Origin: JAVVHH01 sp965199585
GTDB lineage: Bacteria; Pseudomonadota; Alphaproteobacteria; Acetobacterales; Acetobacteraceae
Direction: 5' to 3'
Assembly: GCA_965199585.1 (NCBI GenBank)
Contig: CBDASI010000002.1
Coordinates: 2,790,001-2,854,000, forward strand
Length of the DNA stretch: 64,000 bases
Part shown: piece by piece, positions 50,341 to 59,344 of the stretch
Layout of the letters: every line of letters begins with the position of its first letter
Numbering within the stretch: position 1 is the stretch's first letter
Position numbers and translations under genes: made by a program
Notes under the pieces: generated by a model
Seen by the model: only the letters and a program-made list of their open reading frames with translations
Databases searched by the model: none
What the model was told of the DNA's origin: nothing

Positions 50341-51218
50341 CAGCCTTTCCCTCCGCCCGCCGGCCCGCGATACACCAGGCCACGCGCGCCCAGCACCGCG
50401 GCCACGATGCCCAACTCGATCGCGCCCATCAACATCGCGATCGCCGAGGCGAGCGAATAGTCGAACTGTTCGAATGCCGCCTGATACGCCGCAATCGAGA
50501 TGACCCGCGTCGGTCCGGCCGGAGCCCCGAGCAGCACCGCCGACGGAAACACCGAGAATGCCTGCACGAACGACAGGCAGAACGTGATCGCCAACCCCGG
50601 CAGCATCAGCGGCAGCAGCACGTGCCAGAAGCGCGATCGCGCCCCGGCCCCGAGCGTGGCGGCAGCCCGCTCGAGCGCCGGGTCGACGCCGCTGAGGTAG
50701 GACAGCGTCAGCAGGAAGCTGAACGGGAACCCGGTGATCAGCAGCGAGAGGAACACGCCCCAGTAATTATGCAGCAGCCGCACCGGCGAGCTGATCAGCC
50801 CGACCGTCATCAGCACCCGGTTGAACCAGCCTTGCGGCCCCAGGTAGTTGAGCAATCCCTCGGCCACCAGCACGGTCCCGAGCGTGATCGGCACCACGAG
50901 AATGGTGGTCAGCAGCCGCTGCCGCCGCATCAGCCGCACCCGGAACGCGATCGGCACCGAGATCGCCACGTTGAGCAGCGTCACCGGGACGGACAGCGCG
51001 ATCGTCGTCCAGATCGTCTGGTATAGGAACGGGTCCGAGAAGAACGTGACATAATTGGCCAGCACGCCGCCCGTTTTGGGCCGGAACGACAGCACCAGCC
51101 CGTAGAGAAACGGATAGACGAAGATCGCCAGGATCACGATCGCCGCTGGCAGGACCAGCAACGTCGTCCCATCCAGTCCGCGCGCCTGCAATCGATGACT
51201 CAGCGGGGCGGTACTCAT
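50340..51218 (-). CDS. ABC transporter permease (PotB-like)
   Basis: A 292-aa partner permease. It has an N-terminal helix (TLLVLPAAIVILAIFVYPFLYGLVLSF), a large first periplasmic loop, and the EAA-type loop ERAAATLGAGARSRFWHVLLPLMLPG near residue 183. Together with the other permease it would form the heterodimeric channel. The start ATG 51218 overlaps the ATPase stop (ATGA). Confidence 0.88.
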   Translation of the reverse strand: MSTAPLSHRLQARGLDGTTLLVLPAAIVILAIFVYPFLYGLVLSFRPKTGGVLANYVTFFSDPFLYQTIWTTIALSVPVTLLNVAISVPIAFRVRLMRRQRLLTTILVVPITLGTVLVAEGLLNYLGPQGWFNRVLMTVGLISSPVRLLHNYWGVFLSLLITGFPFSFLLTLSYLSGVDPALERAAATLGAGARSRFWHVLLPLMLPGLAITFCLSFVQAFSVFPSAVLLGAPAGPTRVISIAAYQAAFEQFDYSLASAIAMLMGAIELGIVAAVLGARGLVYRGPAGGGKG

Positions 51219-52276
51219 GCCGGGTAGACCAGCGCACGGTCCGGCTGGGCGGTGAGGCGCACCTCGCCTCCGGGCGGCGTGCTGTCGGCGGCGCTGAACA
51301 CCAACTCGGTGCCGTCCCCCATGCGGGCGAAGCCGGTATGGCCGTGGCCGCGGAACTCGCTCGAGACGACCGTCGCGGCGAGGGCACCGCCGACCTCGGC
51401 CAACAAATCCTCCGGACGAACGACGAGCATCGCCGGCTGGCCGACGGACAGCCCGCCTTGCGCTTGGCCTCTCACCACGCCGGTGCTGGCGCGAACCATC
51501 GCAAGGCTGCCCTCGATTTGCTCGACGATGCCGGGGACGGCGTTGCGGAAGCCCATGAACTCGGCCACGTCCCTGTCCCGCGGCTGCGCGAACAGTTCCG
51601 CCGGCGCGCCGACCTGGCGGATCGTGCCGTCCTTCAGCACGACGATGCGGTCCGCCAGCGACAGCGCCTCCTCCTGGTCGTGCGTCACGTAGATGGTCGT
51701 GGCACCGAGGCTGGAATGGATGCGCCGGATTTCGGCGCGCATCTCGAGCCGAAGCTTAGCGTCCAGGTTCGAGAGCGGCTCGTCCATCAGCACCAGCGGC
51801 GGCTCGATCACGATGGCCCGCGCGATCGCGACCCGCTGCTGCTGCCCGCCCGAGAGCTGCCCCGGCAGCTTGTGCTCCTGCCCCTGCAGCCGCACTAGCG
51901 CTACCGCCTCGGCGACCCGGCGGTCGATCTCCGCCCGCTTCACGTCGCGCATCATCAGGCCGAACCCGATGTTCTTGCGCACATTCATGTGCGGGAACAG
52001 CGCGTAGTTCTGGAACACCATGCCGAAGCCGCGCTGCTCCGGCCGCAGCGTGTCGATCCGCCGCTCGTCCAGCCAGATCGACCCCGCCGTCGCCGAGAGC
52101 AGCCCGGCGATGCAGTTCAGCGTCGTCGACTTTCCGCAGCCGGACGGGCCGAGCAGGGCGATGAACTCCCCCTGCTCGATCGTCAGCGTGATGTCGCGCA
52201 GCGCATTGAGGTTGCCGAAATCCCTTCCCAGGCCGTCGAGCCGTAGCTGGCGGAACGGCGTCGGATGCAGGCTCAC
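51215..52276 (-). CDS. ABC transporter ATP-binding protein (PotA-like)
   Basis: A 353-aa ATPase. Walker A LLGPSGCGKSTT, Q-loop VFQNYALFPHMNV, signature LSGGQQQRVAIARA, Walker B LVLMDEPLSNLDAKLR, and the H-loop in TIYVTHDQEEALS are all intact. A TOBE domain fills residues about 275-350. This is the layout of the PotA/FbpC/UgpC group of importers. The GTG start overlaps the solute-binding gene's stop (GTGA). Confidence 0.93.
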   Translation of the reverse strand: MSLHPTPFRQLRLDGLGRDFGNLNALRDITLTIEQGEFIALLGPSGCGKSTTLNCIAGLLSATAGSIWLDERRIDTLRPEQRGFGMVFQNYALFPHMNVRKNIGFGLMMRDVKRAEIDRRVAEAVALVRLQGQEHKLPGQLSGGQQQRVAIARAIVIEPPLVLMDEPLSNLDAKLRLEMRAEIRRIHSSLGATTIYVTHDQEEALSLADRIVVLKDGTIRQVGAPAELFAQPRDRDVAEFMGFRNAVPGIVEQIEGSLAMVRASTGVVRGQAQGGLSVGQPAMLVVRPEDLLAEVGGALAATVVSSEFRGHGHTGFARMGDGTELVFSAADSTPPGGEVRLTAQPDRALVYPA

Positions 52277-53445
52277 TTGGACTTCTTCGCGCCGATCTCC
52301 TCGTCCCAGCGCCGGAACGCCATCACCATCTTATCCGCATCCAGCGGCATCTCCTTCGGCACGCTCGCGATCAGCGCGTCGTATTCCGGCCGGCCGAACT
52401 CCTTGATCACCTTCTGGCTCGACTCCGGTGCCATCGACAGCGGCACGTCCTTGACCGCCGGTCCCGGGTAGAAATAGCCGTCGTCATAAGCATAGGCCTG
52501 CTGCGCCGGCGTCAGCAGATACGAGATGATGTCGAGCAGCACGGCCACCCGCTCCGGGTCGAGCCCCTTCGGGATCGCGGCGTAATGCGCGTCGATCACC
52601 CAGTGGAACCCGGCCAGCGTCGCGATCTTGGCCTCCTTCGGCACGATCCCCAGCGCGCGCGGGTTGATGTCCCACCCGGTGGTCGAGACGATGATGTCGC
52701 GCGACCCTTCGCCGAGTTCCTTCATCGTCGCCCCCGTGCCCGTCGGGTAGTATTCGATGCCGGCATCCAGTTCCTTCAGATAGGACCACGTCTTGTCCCA
52801 CCCCTTCACCGGATCCTTCGGGTCGCTATCGCCAAGAATGTAGGGCAGGCCCATCAGGAACGTCCGGCCCGGGCCAGAATTGGCCGGGCGCGCATACATG
52901 AAGCGATTCGGCTTGGACTTTGTGAATGCCAGCAAGTCGGCGGCGGACGTGGGTGGCGTCTTGACCTGGTCGGGCATGTATTCCAGCAGCGGGCCAGACG
53001 GATAGTAGCTGATGAGCGCGGCCTGGTTCTGCGCCAGGCTCTGCATCTGCCATGCCGGGTCGAGCAGGATGGATTGCAGGTTAGGCAGACTTCCGGCGTG
53101 CTCCGGAAATAGCGGCGACCAGATCTTGCTGTCTATGCCGGCGGCGAGCGCGTCCGTCCCGGTCAGCACCAGGTCGATGTCGACCCGGTTGGCGGCCTGC
53201 TGCGCCCTCAGCTTCGCCGGCAGTTCCGGCGCCGGCGCTTTGGAGAACGTGAACTTCGACACCATCTCCGGCTTGGCCTGCCGATAATTCTCGAACGCCT
53301 TCTGCGTCAGCGCCAGATTCCCGGCGACGTCGACCACCGTGATCGCGAGCGGCGATTTCGGCTTCGGCACCTGCGCCCGTGCAGCCCCGGCCATCACCAG
53401 CGCGGCACTTCCTGCCAAAATGTCGCGACGTCGTAGCTGGACCAT
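52273..53445 (-). CDS. ABC transporter extracellular solute-binding protein
   Basis: A 390-aa periplasmic binding protein, first gene of the importer operon. The leader MVQLRRRDILAGSAALVMAG has an RRRD start and an Ala-x-Ala cut site (ARA-Q), which may be Tat-type. The mature part fits the family 1 / PotD-like fold (LAITVVDVAGNLALTQKAFENYRQAKPE, VDIDLVLTGTDALAAGID, DGYFYPGPAVKDV). Ligand unknown. I chose ATG 53445 over the longer frame to 53478, since it gives a normal leader. Confidence 0.85.
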   Translation of the reverse strand: MVQLRRRDILAGSAALVMAGAARAQVPKPKSPLAITVVDVAGNLALTQKAFENYRQAKPEMVSKFTFSKAPAPELPAKLRAQQAANRVDIDLVLTGTDALAAGIDSKIWSPLFPEHAGSLPNLQSILLDPAWQMQSLAQNQAALISYYPSGPLLEYMPDQVKTPPTSAADLLAFTKSKPNRFMYARPANSGPGRTFLMGLPYILGDSDPKDPVKGWDKTWSYLKELDAGIEYYPTGTGATMKELGEGSRDIIVSTTGWDINPRALGIVPKEAKIATLAGFHWVIDAHYAAIPKGLDPERVAVLLDIISYLLTPAQQAYAYDDGYFYPGPAVKDVPLSMAPESSQKVIKEFGRPEYDALIASVPKEMPLDADKMVMAFRRWDEEIGAKKSK

Positions 53446-53574
53446 GAGACTTTCCCCGATTGTTCCGTAAGCGCACACGGCGCCCGGCTTTGTCGGGCGA
53501 CGATACCGGCGGGGGGCACTAAACGGAAGCCGGCACCGTCACGTTCATTCTGCTGCGATAAGGTTAATCATTTA

Positions 53575-54321
53575 TCAAGCGACGGGCTGGTAACGGCTCG
53601 CGATCAGGAACTCCCGGTTGCCCTCCGGCCCCGTGATCGGGCTCTCCTCGATTCCCTCCACCTGCCAGCCCGGAAGCCCGCCCCACCACGCCTCGATTCG
53701 CGCGCACACCGCCTGATGCACCGCCGGGTCACGCACCACGCCGCCTTTGCCGACCTGGCCCGGCCCGGCCTCGAATTGCGGCTTGATCAGCGCCACCGCC
53801 CAGGCGCCCGGCGCACACAATTCGATCGCCGCCGGCAGCACCGTCTGCAGCCCGATGAAGCTGGCATCGCACACCAGCGCCTCCACCGGCTCCGGCACGA
53901 TCTCGGCCGTCAGGTGCCGCGCATTGACCCGTTCGCGCACCACGACGCGCTCATCCGTCCGCAGCGCCCAGGCGAGCTGCCCATGCCCAACGTCGACCGC
54001 GTAGACCCGGCGCGCGTCGCCGGCCAGCAGCACGCTGGTAAAACCGCCGGTGCTCGCGCCGACGTCGAGGCAGACCCGTCCGGCCGCTGACAAACCGAAC
54101 CGACGCATCCCGGCATCGAGCTTCAATCCGCCGCGGGACGCCCAGGGATGATCCTGCCCGCGCACGTCCAGCGGCGCGTCCTCGCCCAGCAGATCGCCGG
54201 CCTTGCCGACGCGCCGGTCCCCGCTCCAAACCTTGCCGGCCATGATCAGTGCCTGCGCGCGCGTCCGGCTCTCGACAAGTCCCCGATCGACCAGCGCCTG
54301 ATCGACCCGGCGCTTGGCCAT
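53575..54321 (-). CDS. tlyA: TlyA-family rRNA methyltransferase
   Basis: A 248-aa protein with an N-terminal S4 RNA-binding domain (RVDQALVDRGLVESRTRAQALIMAG) and an FtsJ-like Rossmann methyltransferase (CLDVGASTGGFTSVLL for SAM, LVCDASFIGLQTVLPA, and VALIKPQFEAGPGQVGKGGVVRD with the catalytic Lys). TlyA enzymes 2'-O-methylate rRNA; some are also described as haemolysins. The start shares a base with the ispA stop (TGATG). Confidence 0.93.
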   Translation of the reverse strand: MAKRRVDQALVDRGLVESRTRAQALIMAGKVWSGDRRVGKAGDLLGEDAPLDVRGQDHPWASRGGLKLDAGMRRFGLSAAGRVCLDVGASTGGFTSVLLAGDARRVYAVDVGHGQLAWALRTDERVVVRERVNARHLTAEIVPEPVEALVCDASFIGLQTVLPAAIELCAPGAWAVALIKPQFEAGPGQVGKGGVVRDPAVHQAVCARIEAWWGGLPGWQVEGIEESPITGPEGNREFLIASRYQPVA

Positions 54322-55226
54322 CAGTTCACCCGGCGCACCACGTATTTCGCCAGCCCCCGCAACCGATCCGCCTCCGGCCCGAACGCCTCCAGATGACTGA
54401 CCGCCTGATCCGCCAGCATCTCCGCCTGCGCCCGGGCCCGCTCGACGCCCAGCAGCGCCACCATCGTCGCCTTGCCGGCCGCCTCGTCCTTGCCCGCCGT
54501 CTTGCCGATCCCGTCGGTCGTGCCCACCGCGTCCAGCACGTCGTCGGCGATCTGGAACGCCGCCCCGATGTCTCGCCCATACCCCAGGATCTGCGTCCGG
54601 ACCTGCGCCGGGACGCGGCCGAGGATGGCGCCAGCCTCGGCGCTGTATTGGATCAGCCGCCCCGTCTTCAGCGCCTGCAGCCGCCCGACCTCGACCGCCG
54701 TCAGCGTCTGGCCTTCGGTCGCCATGTCGATCATCTGCCCGCCGCACATGCCGCGCGCCCCGCTCGCCAGGCCCAGCGCCATCACCAGTTCGCAGCGCGC
54801 CGCCGGGTCCGAATGCGTGTCCGGCTCGGCCAGGATCTCGAACGCCCGCGCCTGCAACGCGTCGCCGGCCAGCACGGCGGTCGCCTCGTCGAACTTCCGA
54901 TGCGTGGAGGGCTGCCCGCGGCGCAGATCGTCGTCGTCCATGCAGGGCAGGTCGTCATGCACCAGCGAGTAGGCGTGCAACATCTCGACCGAGGCGGCCA
55001 CCCGCGCCGCCGACGCTGTCGCCACCTTGAACAGCCCGGCGACTTCCATCACCAGAAAGCCGCGCATCCGCTTGCCGCCGTTCAGCGTCGCATACCGCAT
55101 CGCCGCCAGCAGGTTGCGCTCGTGCCCCTCCGGCTGCGGCAGCAGCGCGTCGATCGCCTGCTCGACGGTCGCCGCATGCGCCGCCAACGCCGTGGGCAGG
55201 TCCATCGTGTCCATCACCGCGCTCAT
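54321..55226 (-). CDS. ispA: Farnesyl diphosphate synthase (polyprenyl synthetase)
   Basis: A 301-aa prenyltransferase making farnesyl diphosphate from IPP and DMAPP/GPP. The first Asp-rich motif is in SLVHDDLPCMDDDDLRRGQP and the second in AAFQIADDVLDAVG. GGKRMRGFLVMEV and LKTGRLIQYS are other landmarks. ATG 55226 overlaps the xseB stop (ATGA); the open frame upstream to 55313 lies inside xseB. dxs, which often sits between ispA and tlyA in related bacteria, is missing here. Confidence 0.94.
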   Translation of the reverse strand: MSAVMDTMDLPTALAAHAATVEQAIDALLPQPEGHERNLLAAMRYATLNGGKRMRGFLVMEVAGLFKVATASAARVAASVEMLHAYSLVHDDLPCMDDDDLRRGQPSTHRKFDEATAVLAGDALQARAFEILAEPDTHSDPAARCELVMALGLASGARGMCGGQMIDMATEGQTLTAVEVGRLQALKTGRLIQYSAEAGAILGRVPAQVRTQILGYGRDIGAAFQIADDVLDAVGTTDGIGKTAGKDEAAGKATMVALLGVERARAQAEMLADQAVSHLEAFGPEADRLRGLAKYVVRRVN

Positions 55227-55474
55227 TCGACTGCCTTCAACCCGAGCGAGCCGTCCGCCCGCTCCACGATTGCCTGCACGCGCGTCTCGGCTTCGGACAG
55301 CTTGCGCTCGCAATGGCGCCGCAGCAACGCGCCGCGTTCGTAGCTGGTGATGGCGTCCTCGAGCTTCTGCTGTCCGCCCTCGAGCCCGCGGACGATCCGC
55401 TCGAGTTCGGCGAGCGCGTCCTCGAATGAGAGCGTGGCGATGTCGGCGGGGAGGGGGGCGATCGGTTCGGGCAA
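55223..55474 (-). CDS. xseB: Exodeoxyribonuclease VII small subunit
   Basis: An 83-aa helical protein with the XseB core: LSFEDALAELERIVRGLEGGQQKLEDAI and SYERGALLRRHCERKLSEAE. It binds several copies to XseA to form exonuclease VII, which degrades single-stranded DNA. E. coli XseB is 80 aa. It is in a tight run with ispA and tlyA. Confidence 0.94.
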   Translation of the reverse strand: MPEPIAPLPADIATLSFEDALAELERIVRGLEGGQQKLEDAITSYERGALLRRHCERKLSEAETRVQAIVERADGSLGLKAVE

Positions 55475-55503
55475 GTGCGGCCCCTTTACGGTTATCGGGC
55501 GCC

Positions 55504-56436
55504 CTATTGCCGCATCAGCCGCCGCACATGCAAGGCAGCGGACGCCGCGAGCGCGTCCACGTCATAGCCGCCTTCAAGGATCGAGACGACACGGCCGGGG
55601 CAGCACCGGTCGGCGATCTCGAGCAGCCGGTCGGTGATCCACGCGAAATCGTCCGTCTCCAGCCGCAACTCGGCCAACGGGTCCGCCTTGTGAGCGTCGA
55701 ACCCGGCCGAGATGATCAGCATTTCAGGCGCGAACGCCTCGAGTCGCGGCAGCGCCAGCGTCTCCCACGCCTGCCGGAACGCGGAGCTACCGGTCCCGGG
55801 CCGCAACGGCAGGTTCACCACGTTGTCCGCCACGCCCCGCTCGCATGCGGCTCCGGTGCCGGGATAGCAGGGCGATTGGTGCGAGCTGACGTACAGCATG
55901 TCCGCATCGTGCTCGAGGATGTGCTGCGTGCCGTTGCCGTGATGCACGTCGAAATCGATCACCGCGATCCGCTGAAGGCCCCATCGCGATCGGGCATGCA
56001 ACGCTGCGATCGAGGCCCCGGCGAACAGGCAAAATCCCATCGCCGTGTCGCGCTCCGCATGATGACCCGGTGGCCGAACCGCCGCGAACGCCGCCTGCGC
56101 CCAGCCCTCCATCACCGCATCGACCGCCGCCACCCCCGCACCGGCCGCCCGTAGCGCCGCCGCGCGACTACCGGCGCTCATCAGCGTATCGCCGTCCAGA
56201 TGCGCATAGTCGCCCTGCGCCGGCCGGGTCGCCAGGATCGCCGCGACATAGGCCGCCGGGTGTGCGCGTTCGAGTTGCTCCACCGTGGCCTCCGGCGCTT
56301 CCTGGCGGATCAGCGGCACGAAATCCGGATGTTCGAGGGCCTGCAACACGCGCCGCAGCCGCTCCGGCCGCTCCGGGTGGCCCGGCCCGGTATCATGGTC
56401 CAGGCAAGCCATGTGCGTGAACAACGCGACCGTCAT
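55504..56436 (-). CDS. Histone-deacetylase-superfamily hydrolase
   Basis: A 310-aa zinc deacetylase of the HDAC/AcuC/acetylpolyamine amidohydrolase superfamily. The active-site stretch has RPPGHHAERDTAMGFCLF (catalytic His pair), VIDFDVHHGNGTQHIL (zinc Asp and His), and LIISAGFDAHKADPLAEL (zinc Asp). It would remove acetyl groups from small amines or proteins. ATG 56436 overlaps the tusA-like stop (ATGA). It lies directly before xseB, an order common in alphaproteobacteria. Confidence 0.92.
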   Translation of the reverse strand: MTVALFTHMACLDHDTGPGHPERPERLRRVLQALEHPDFVPLIRQEAPEATVEQLERAHPAAYVAAILATRPAQGDYAHLDGDTLMSAGSRAAALRAAGAGVAAVDAVMEGWAQAAFAAVRPPGHHAERDTAMGFCLFAGASIAALHARSRWGLQRIAVIDFDVHHGNGTQHILEHDADMLYVSSHQSPCYPGTGAACERGVADNVVNLPLRPGTGSSAFRQAWETLALPRLEAFAPEMLIISAGFDAHKADPLAELRLETDDFAWITDRLLEIADRCCPGRVVSILEGGYDVDALAASAALHVRRLMRQ

Positions 56437-56672
56437 GCCGGGGCATCCTCCTTTTTCCGGATCGTAAAGCTGAACACGCCGGCCTCCTCGCCCTGGGCCA
56501 GCAGGGCGTGCCCGGTCTCTTGGCAGAACGCCTTGAAATCGGCCACCGAGGCGCGATCCGTCGCCAGCACCCGCAACCGCGCGCCCCCCGGCAAGGTCCG
56601 CAGCGCCCGGTTCGCCCGCAGCACCGGCAGCGGGCACCGCATTCCCTTCACGTCCAGCACGGTATCGCTCAT
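56433..56672 (-). CDS. TusA/SirA-family sulfur carrier
   Basis: A 79-aa protein with the family motif MRCPLPVLRANRALRTL: the Cys in RCPLP carries persulfide sulfur. Such carriers pass sulfur to tRNA thiolation, molybdenum cofactor or other pathways. I chose ATG 56672 (MSDTVLDVKGMRCPLP) because it gives the normal family length. Upstream of the HDAC-like gene and coupled with it. Confidence 0.88.
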   Translation of the reverse strand: MSDTVLDVKGMRCPLPVLRANRALRTLPGGARLRVLATDRASVADFKAFCQETGHALLAQGEEAGVFSFTIRKKEDAPA

Positions 56673-56735
56673 CGGCCCAATCTCCCCCGCCCGCCCGGAT
56701 TGGGCAAGCGCCCGACCCCTGCTATCCACGCCACC

Positions 56736-57638
56736 ATGCAATCGCCCTTCTACCGCATCGGTATCGACCTCGGCGGTACCAAGACCGAACTCGCCGCGCT
56801 CGACCCGGCCGGCACCATCGTCTGGCGTCACCGCGAGCCGACTCCGGCCGCCTATCCCGACATCATCCGCACCATGGCCGGCCTGGTCGCGGCGGCCGAA
56901 GCCGCGCTCGACGGCGTCGCCACCGTCGGCGTCGGCATCCCCGGGGTCGTCAGCCCGGCCACCAACTTGGTCAAGAATGCCAATACCCAGGTGCTCATTG
57001 GCCAGGCGCTCGACCGCGACCTCGGCAGCGCGATCGGTCGTGACGTCCGGGTCGAGAACGACGCCAACTGCTTCGCCCTCAGCGAGGCCGCCGACGGCGC
57101 CGGGCAGGGCGCGCGCTGCGTCTTCGGCGTCATCATCGGCACTGGCTGCGGCGGCGGCATCGTCGTGGATGGCCGGGTCCTCGGCGGCCGGCACCGGATC
57201 GCCGGCGAATGGGGACATACCCCGTTGCCCTACGCCCGCGCGGACGAGCTGCCGGCGCCACCCTGCTGGTGCGGCCAGCGCGGCTGCCTGGAACTCTACC
57301 TTTCCGGCCCGGGCCTCGCCCGCGCCTGTAATGCGCCCTCCGGTCACGCCGTCTTGGCCCGCGCCACCGCCGGTGACCCGGCGGCCTCAGCCGCCCTGGC
57401 CGATCACGCCGACCGACTCGCGCGCGGCCTGGCCGTCGTCGTCAACGTGCTGGACCCCGACGTCATCGTGCTCGGCGGCGGCCTCTCCAACCTGCCGCAT
57501 CTGTATGATGTCGTTCCCGGCTTGCTCAGCCGTTACGTGTTCAGCGACGTCGTCGACACGCCGATCCTGCGCAACCATCACGGCGACAGCTCCGGCGTCC
57601 GCGGCGCCGCGTGGCTCTGGCCGCTCGTCACCGCATAA
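56736..57638 (+). CDS. ROK-family sugar kinase (NagK/fructokinase-like)
   Basis: A 300-aa sugar kinase. The ATP loop is YRIGIDLGGTKTELAALD; the sugar-binding block has RVENDANCFALSEA. The zinc site of the ROK family is CWCGQRGCLELYLSGPG, with catalytic Asp in ENDAN. Length and motifs fit NagK or Mak-type enzymes that phosphorylate N-acetylglucosamine or fructose. The exact sugar cannot be told. Divergent from the tusA-like gene by 63 bp. Confidence 0.9.
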   Translation: MQSPFYRIGIDLGGTKTELAALDPAGTIVWRHREPTPAAYPDIIRTMAGLVAAAEAALDGVATVGVGIPGVVSPATNLVKNANTQVLIGQALDRDLGSAIGRDVRVENDANCFALSEAADGAGQGARCVFGVIIGTGCGGGIVVDGRVLGGRHRIAGEWGHTPLPYARADELPAPPCWCGQRGCLELYLSGPGLARACNAPSGHAVLARATAGDPAASAALADHADRLARGLAVVVNVLDPDVIVLGGGLSNLPHLYDVVPGLLSRYVFSDVVDTPILRNHHGDSSGVRGAAWLWPLVTA

Positions 57639-57670
57639 AAAAAGGGCGCCCGCCTTCCGACGGAGCGCCC
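57637..57670 (-). terminator. Rho-independent terminator for the small periplasmic gene
   Basis: On the minus strand a GGGCGC (57670-57665)... GCGCCC (57649-57644) stem, helped by an inner CGG/CCG pair, is followed by seven T (57643-57637). It closes the minus-strand gene at 57689. On the plus strand the same stem would follow the sugar-kinase stop but lacks a T-tract. Confidence 0.8.
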
Positions 57671-57688
57671 CCTTGATGCGTCAGCCGA

Positions 57689-58000
57689 TCAGCGGGCTGG
57701 CGGCAGCGGCTGGCCCTGCGGCATCGACAGCACGGCCGAGGCCGGCGGCGGCGGCCCGCCCGGCGCACCCTCGAGGATCGCGCCACCGCCATTATAGGCG
57801 CGGTTGGCTTCCGGCGTGTACGGGCCCTTGTCTTCCAAGGTCTCGCGCTGGGGCGCTGTGCCGCGATGCCGCATCGCCGTCGGATGATGCCGCATCGTGC
57901 GGTGCGCGGCCGGCGCCCCGTCGGTCTGCGCCATCGCGGGCTGCATCATCGCCGGCGCGGCAAGCGCCATCGCCAAGGCGAGCGTCGTCATCAAACGCAT
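57689..58000 (-). CDS. Small periplasmic protein of unknown function
   Basis: A 103-aa protein. The signal peptide is MRLMTTLALAMALAAPAM and ends near AMA-Q. The mature part is Pro/Gly/Arg/His-rich with no clear domain (HRTMRHHPTAMRHRGTAPQRE, then YTPEANRAYNGGGAILEGAP). ATG 58000 has GAAGGGAG a few bases upstream, favouring it over the in-frame start at 58030. A clear terminator follows. Similar short proteins are common in Acetobacteraceae; function unknown. Confidence 0.7.
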   Translation of the reverse strand: MRLMTTLALAMALAAPAMMQPAMAQTDGAPAAHRTMRHHPTAMRHRGTAPQRETLEDKGPYTPEANRAYNGGGAILEGAPGGPPPPASAVLSMPQGQPLPPAR

Positions 58001-58080
58001 GGTCGGACTCCCTTCGTTGAGTTCCCACAACGACGCAGCCCGGCGTCGGTTGCGCTCGAACCGGCGGCCGACGCCACCAT

Positions 58081-59340
58081 ATGTCGAGTATGCCCGCGCT
58101 GTGCCGCGACTGCTTCCGCGAAACCACCCAGACGGTCTGCAGCCAATGCGGCAGCCGCCGGGTCGTCGCGCATGCGGATTTGTTCGACCTCGCGATCGCC
58201 CATGTCGACTGCGACGCCTTCTATGCCAGCGTCGAGAAGCGCGATCGGCCGGAGCTCGCCGGCGTGCCCGTCATCGTGGGCGGCGGCACCCGCGGCGTCG
58301 TCACCACCGCGTGCTACATCGCCCGCCTGTATGGCGTGCACAGCGCGCAGCCGATGTTCAAGGCGCTGAAACTCTGCCCGGATGCGGTGATCGTCAGGCC
58401 GGATTTCGGCAAGTACACCGCGGCCGCCGTGCAGATCCGCACGCTGATGGCCGAACTCACCCCGCTGGTGCAGCCGCTCTCGATCGACGAGGCGGCGCTC
58501 GACCTGTCCGGCACCGAGGCGCTGCACGGTGCCCCGCCCGCCGCCGTGCTGGCCCGCTTCGCCCGCCGGGTCGAGGAAAGCGTGGGCATCACTGTCTCCA
58601 TCGGCCTGGCCAGCAATCGGCTGCTGGCCAAGATCGCCGCCGGTCAGGACAAGCCGCGCGGCTTCTCCGTGCTGGGGCGCGACGCCGCCGAACGTCTCGC
58701 GCCGGAGAAGGTCGCGCTGCTGCCCGGCGTCGGCCCCGTGCTCGAGCGCAAGCTGCACGCGCTCGGCATCACCCGCATCGCGCATCTGCAGGCGCTCGAC
58801 GACCGCGCCGCCCGCACCCGCCTCGGCGATGACGGTCCGAGCCTGGTCCGCCGCGCCCGCGGGGAGGACGTCCGCATCGTGACGCTCGAGCGCGACACCA
58901 AGTCCGTCTCCGCCGAAACCACCTTCGACACCGACATCGTCGACCCGGCCGAGATCGGCCGCCATCTCTGGCGCATGGCGGAAAAACTCGGCCGCCGCCT
59001 GCGCGAAAAGGAGCTGGCGGCCGGCGGCGTCGTGCTGAAACTAAAGACCGCGCGCTTCGCCAGCCGCACCCGCAACATGCGCCTGCCAACGCCCACGCAA
59101 CTGCCCGAGACCCTGTTCCACGCAGCGCAAGGACTCCTGGCCCGCGAAGCGGACGGCACCGCCTTCCGCTTGGTCGGCATCGGCGCCAACCCGTTGCTGC
59201 CGGCCGAGGGTGCGGATGCCGGCGACCTCGCCGACCCCGATGCCGGCCGCCGCCGCGCCCGCTGGCGTGCGGTCGAAGCCATCCGCGCCAAGTTCGGCGA
59301 CCCCTCGATCGGCACCGGCCGCACGCTGCCGAAGCGGTAG
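58081..59340 (+). CDS. dinB: DNA polymerase IV (Y family) with N-terminal Cys4 knot
   Basis: A 419-aa translesion polymerase. Catalytic motifs: AHVDCDAFYASVEKRD (first Asp with steric gate Phe) and LSIDEAALDLSG (Asp-Glu pair). The thumb has GLASNRLLAKIAAGQDKPRGF, and the little finger includes VSAETTFDTDI. Before the palm, residues about 1-30 carry CRDCFRETTQTVCSQCG, two CxxC pairs that likely bind zinc. Such N-terminal knots are frequent in alphaproteobacterial DinB. No clear SOS box was identified upstream. Confidence 0.94.
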   Translation: MSSMPALCRDCFRETTQTVCSQCGSRRVVAHADLFDLAIAHVDCDAFYASVEKRDRPELAGVPVIVGGGTRGVVTTACYIARLYGVHSAQPMFKALKLCPDAVIVRPDFGKYTAAAVQIRTLMAELTPLVQPLSIDEAALDLSGTEALHGAPPAAVLARFARRVEESVGITVSIGLASNRLLAKIAAGQDKPRGFSVLGRDAAERLAPEKVALLPGVGPVLERKLHALGITRIAHLQALDDRAARTRLGDDGPSLVRRARGEDVRIVTLERDTKSVSAETTFDTDIVDPAEIGRHLWRMAEKLGRRLREKELAAGGVVLKLKTARFASRTRNMRLPTPTQLPETLFHAAQGLLAREADGTAFRLVGIGANPLLPAEGADAGDLADPDAGRRRARWRAVEAIRAKFGDPSIGTGRTLPKR

Positions 59341-59344
59341 CTCG

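Noticed and set aside
53446..53574. Possible small RNA or gene in the gap between the solute-binding gene and tlyA
   Set aside because: No open frame with a start signal and no stable hairpin with a T-tract was found.
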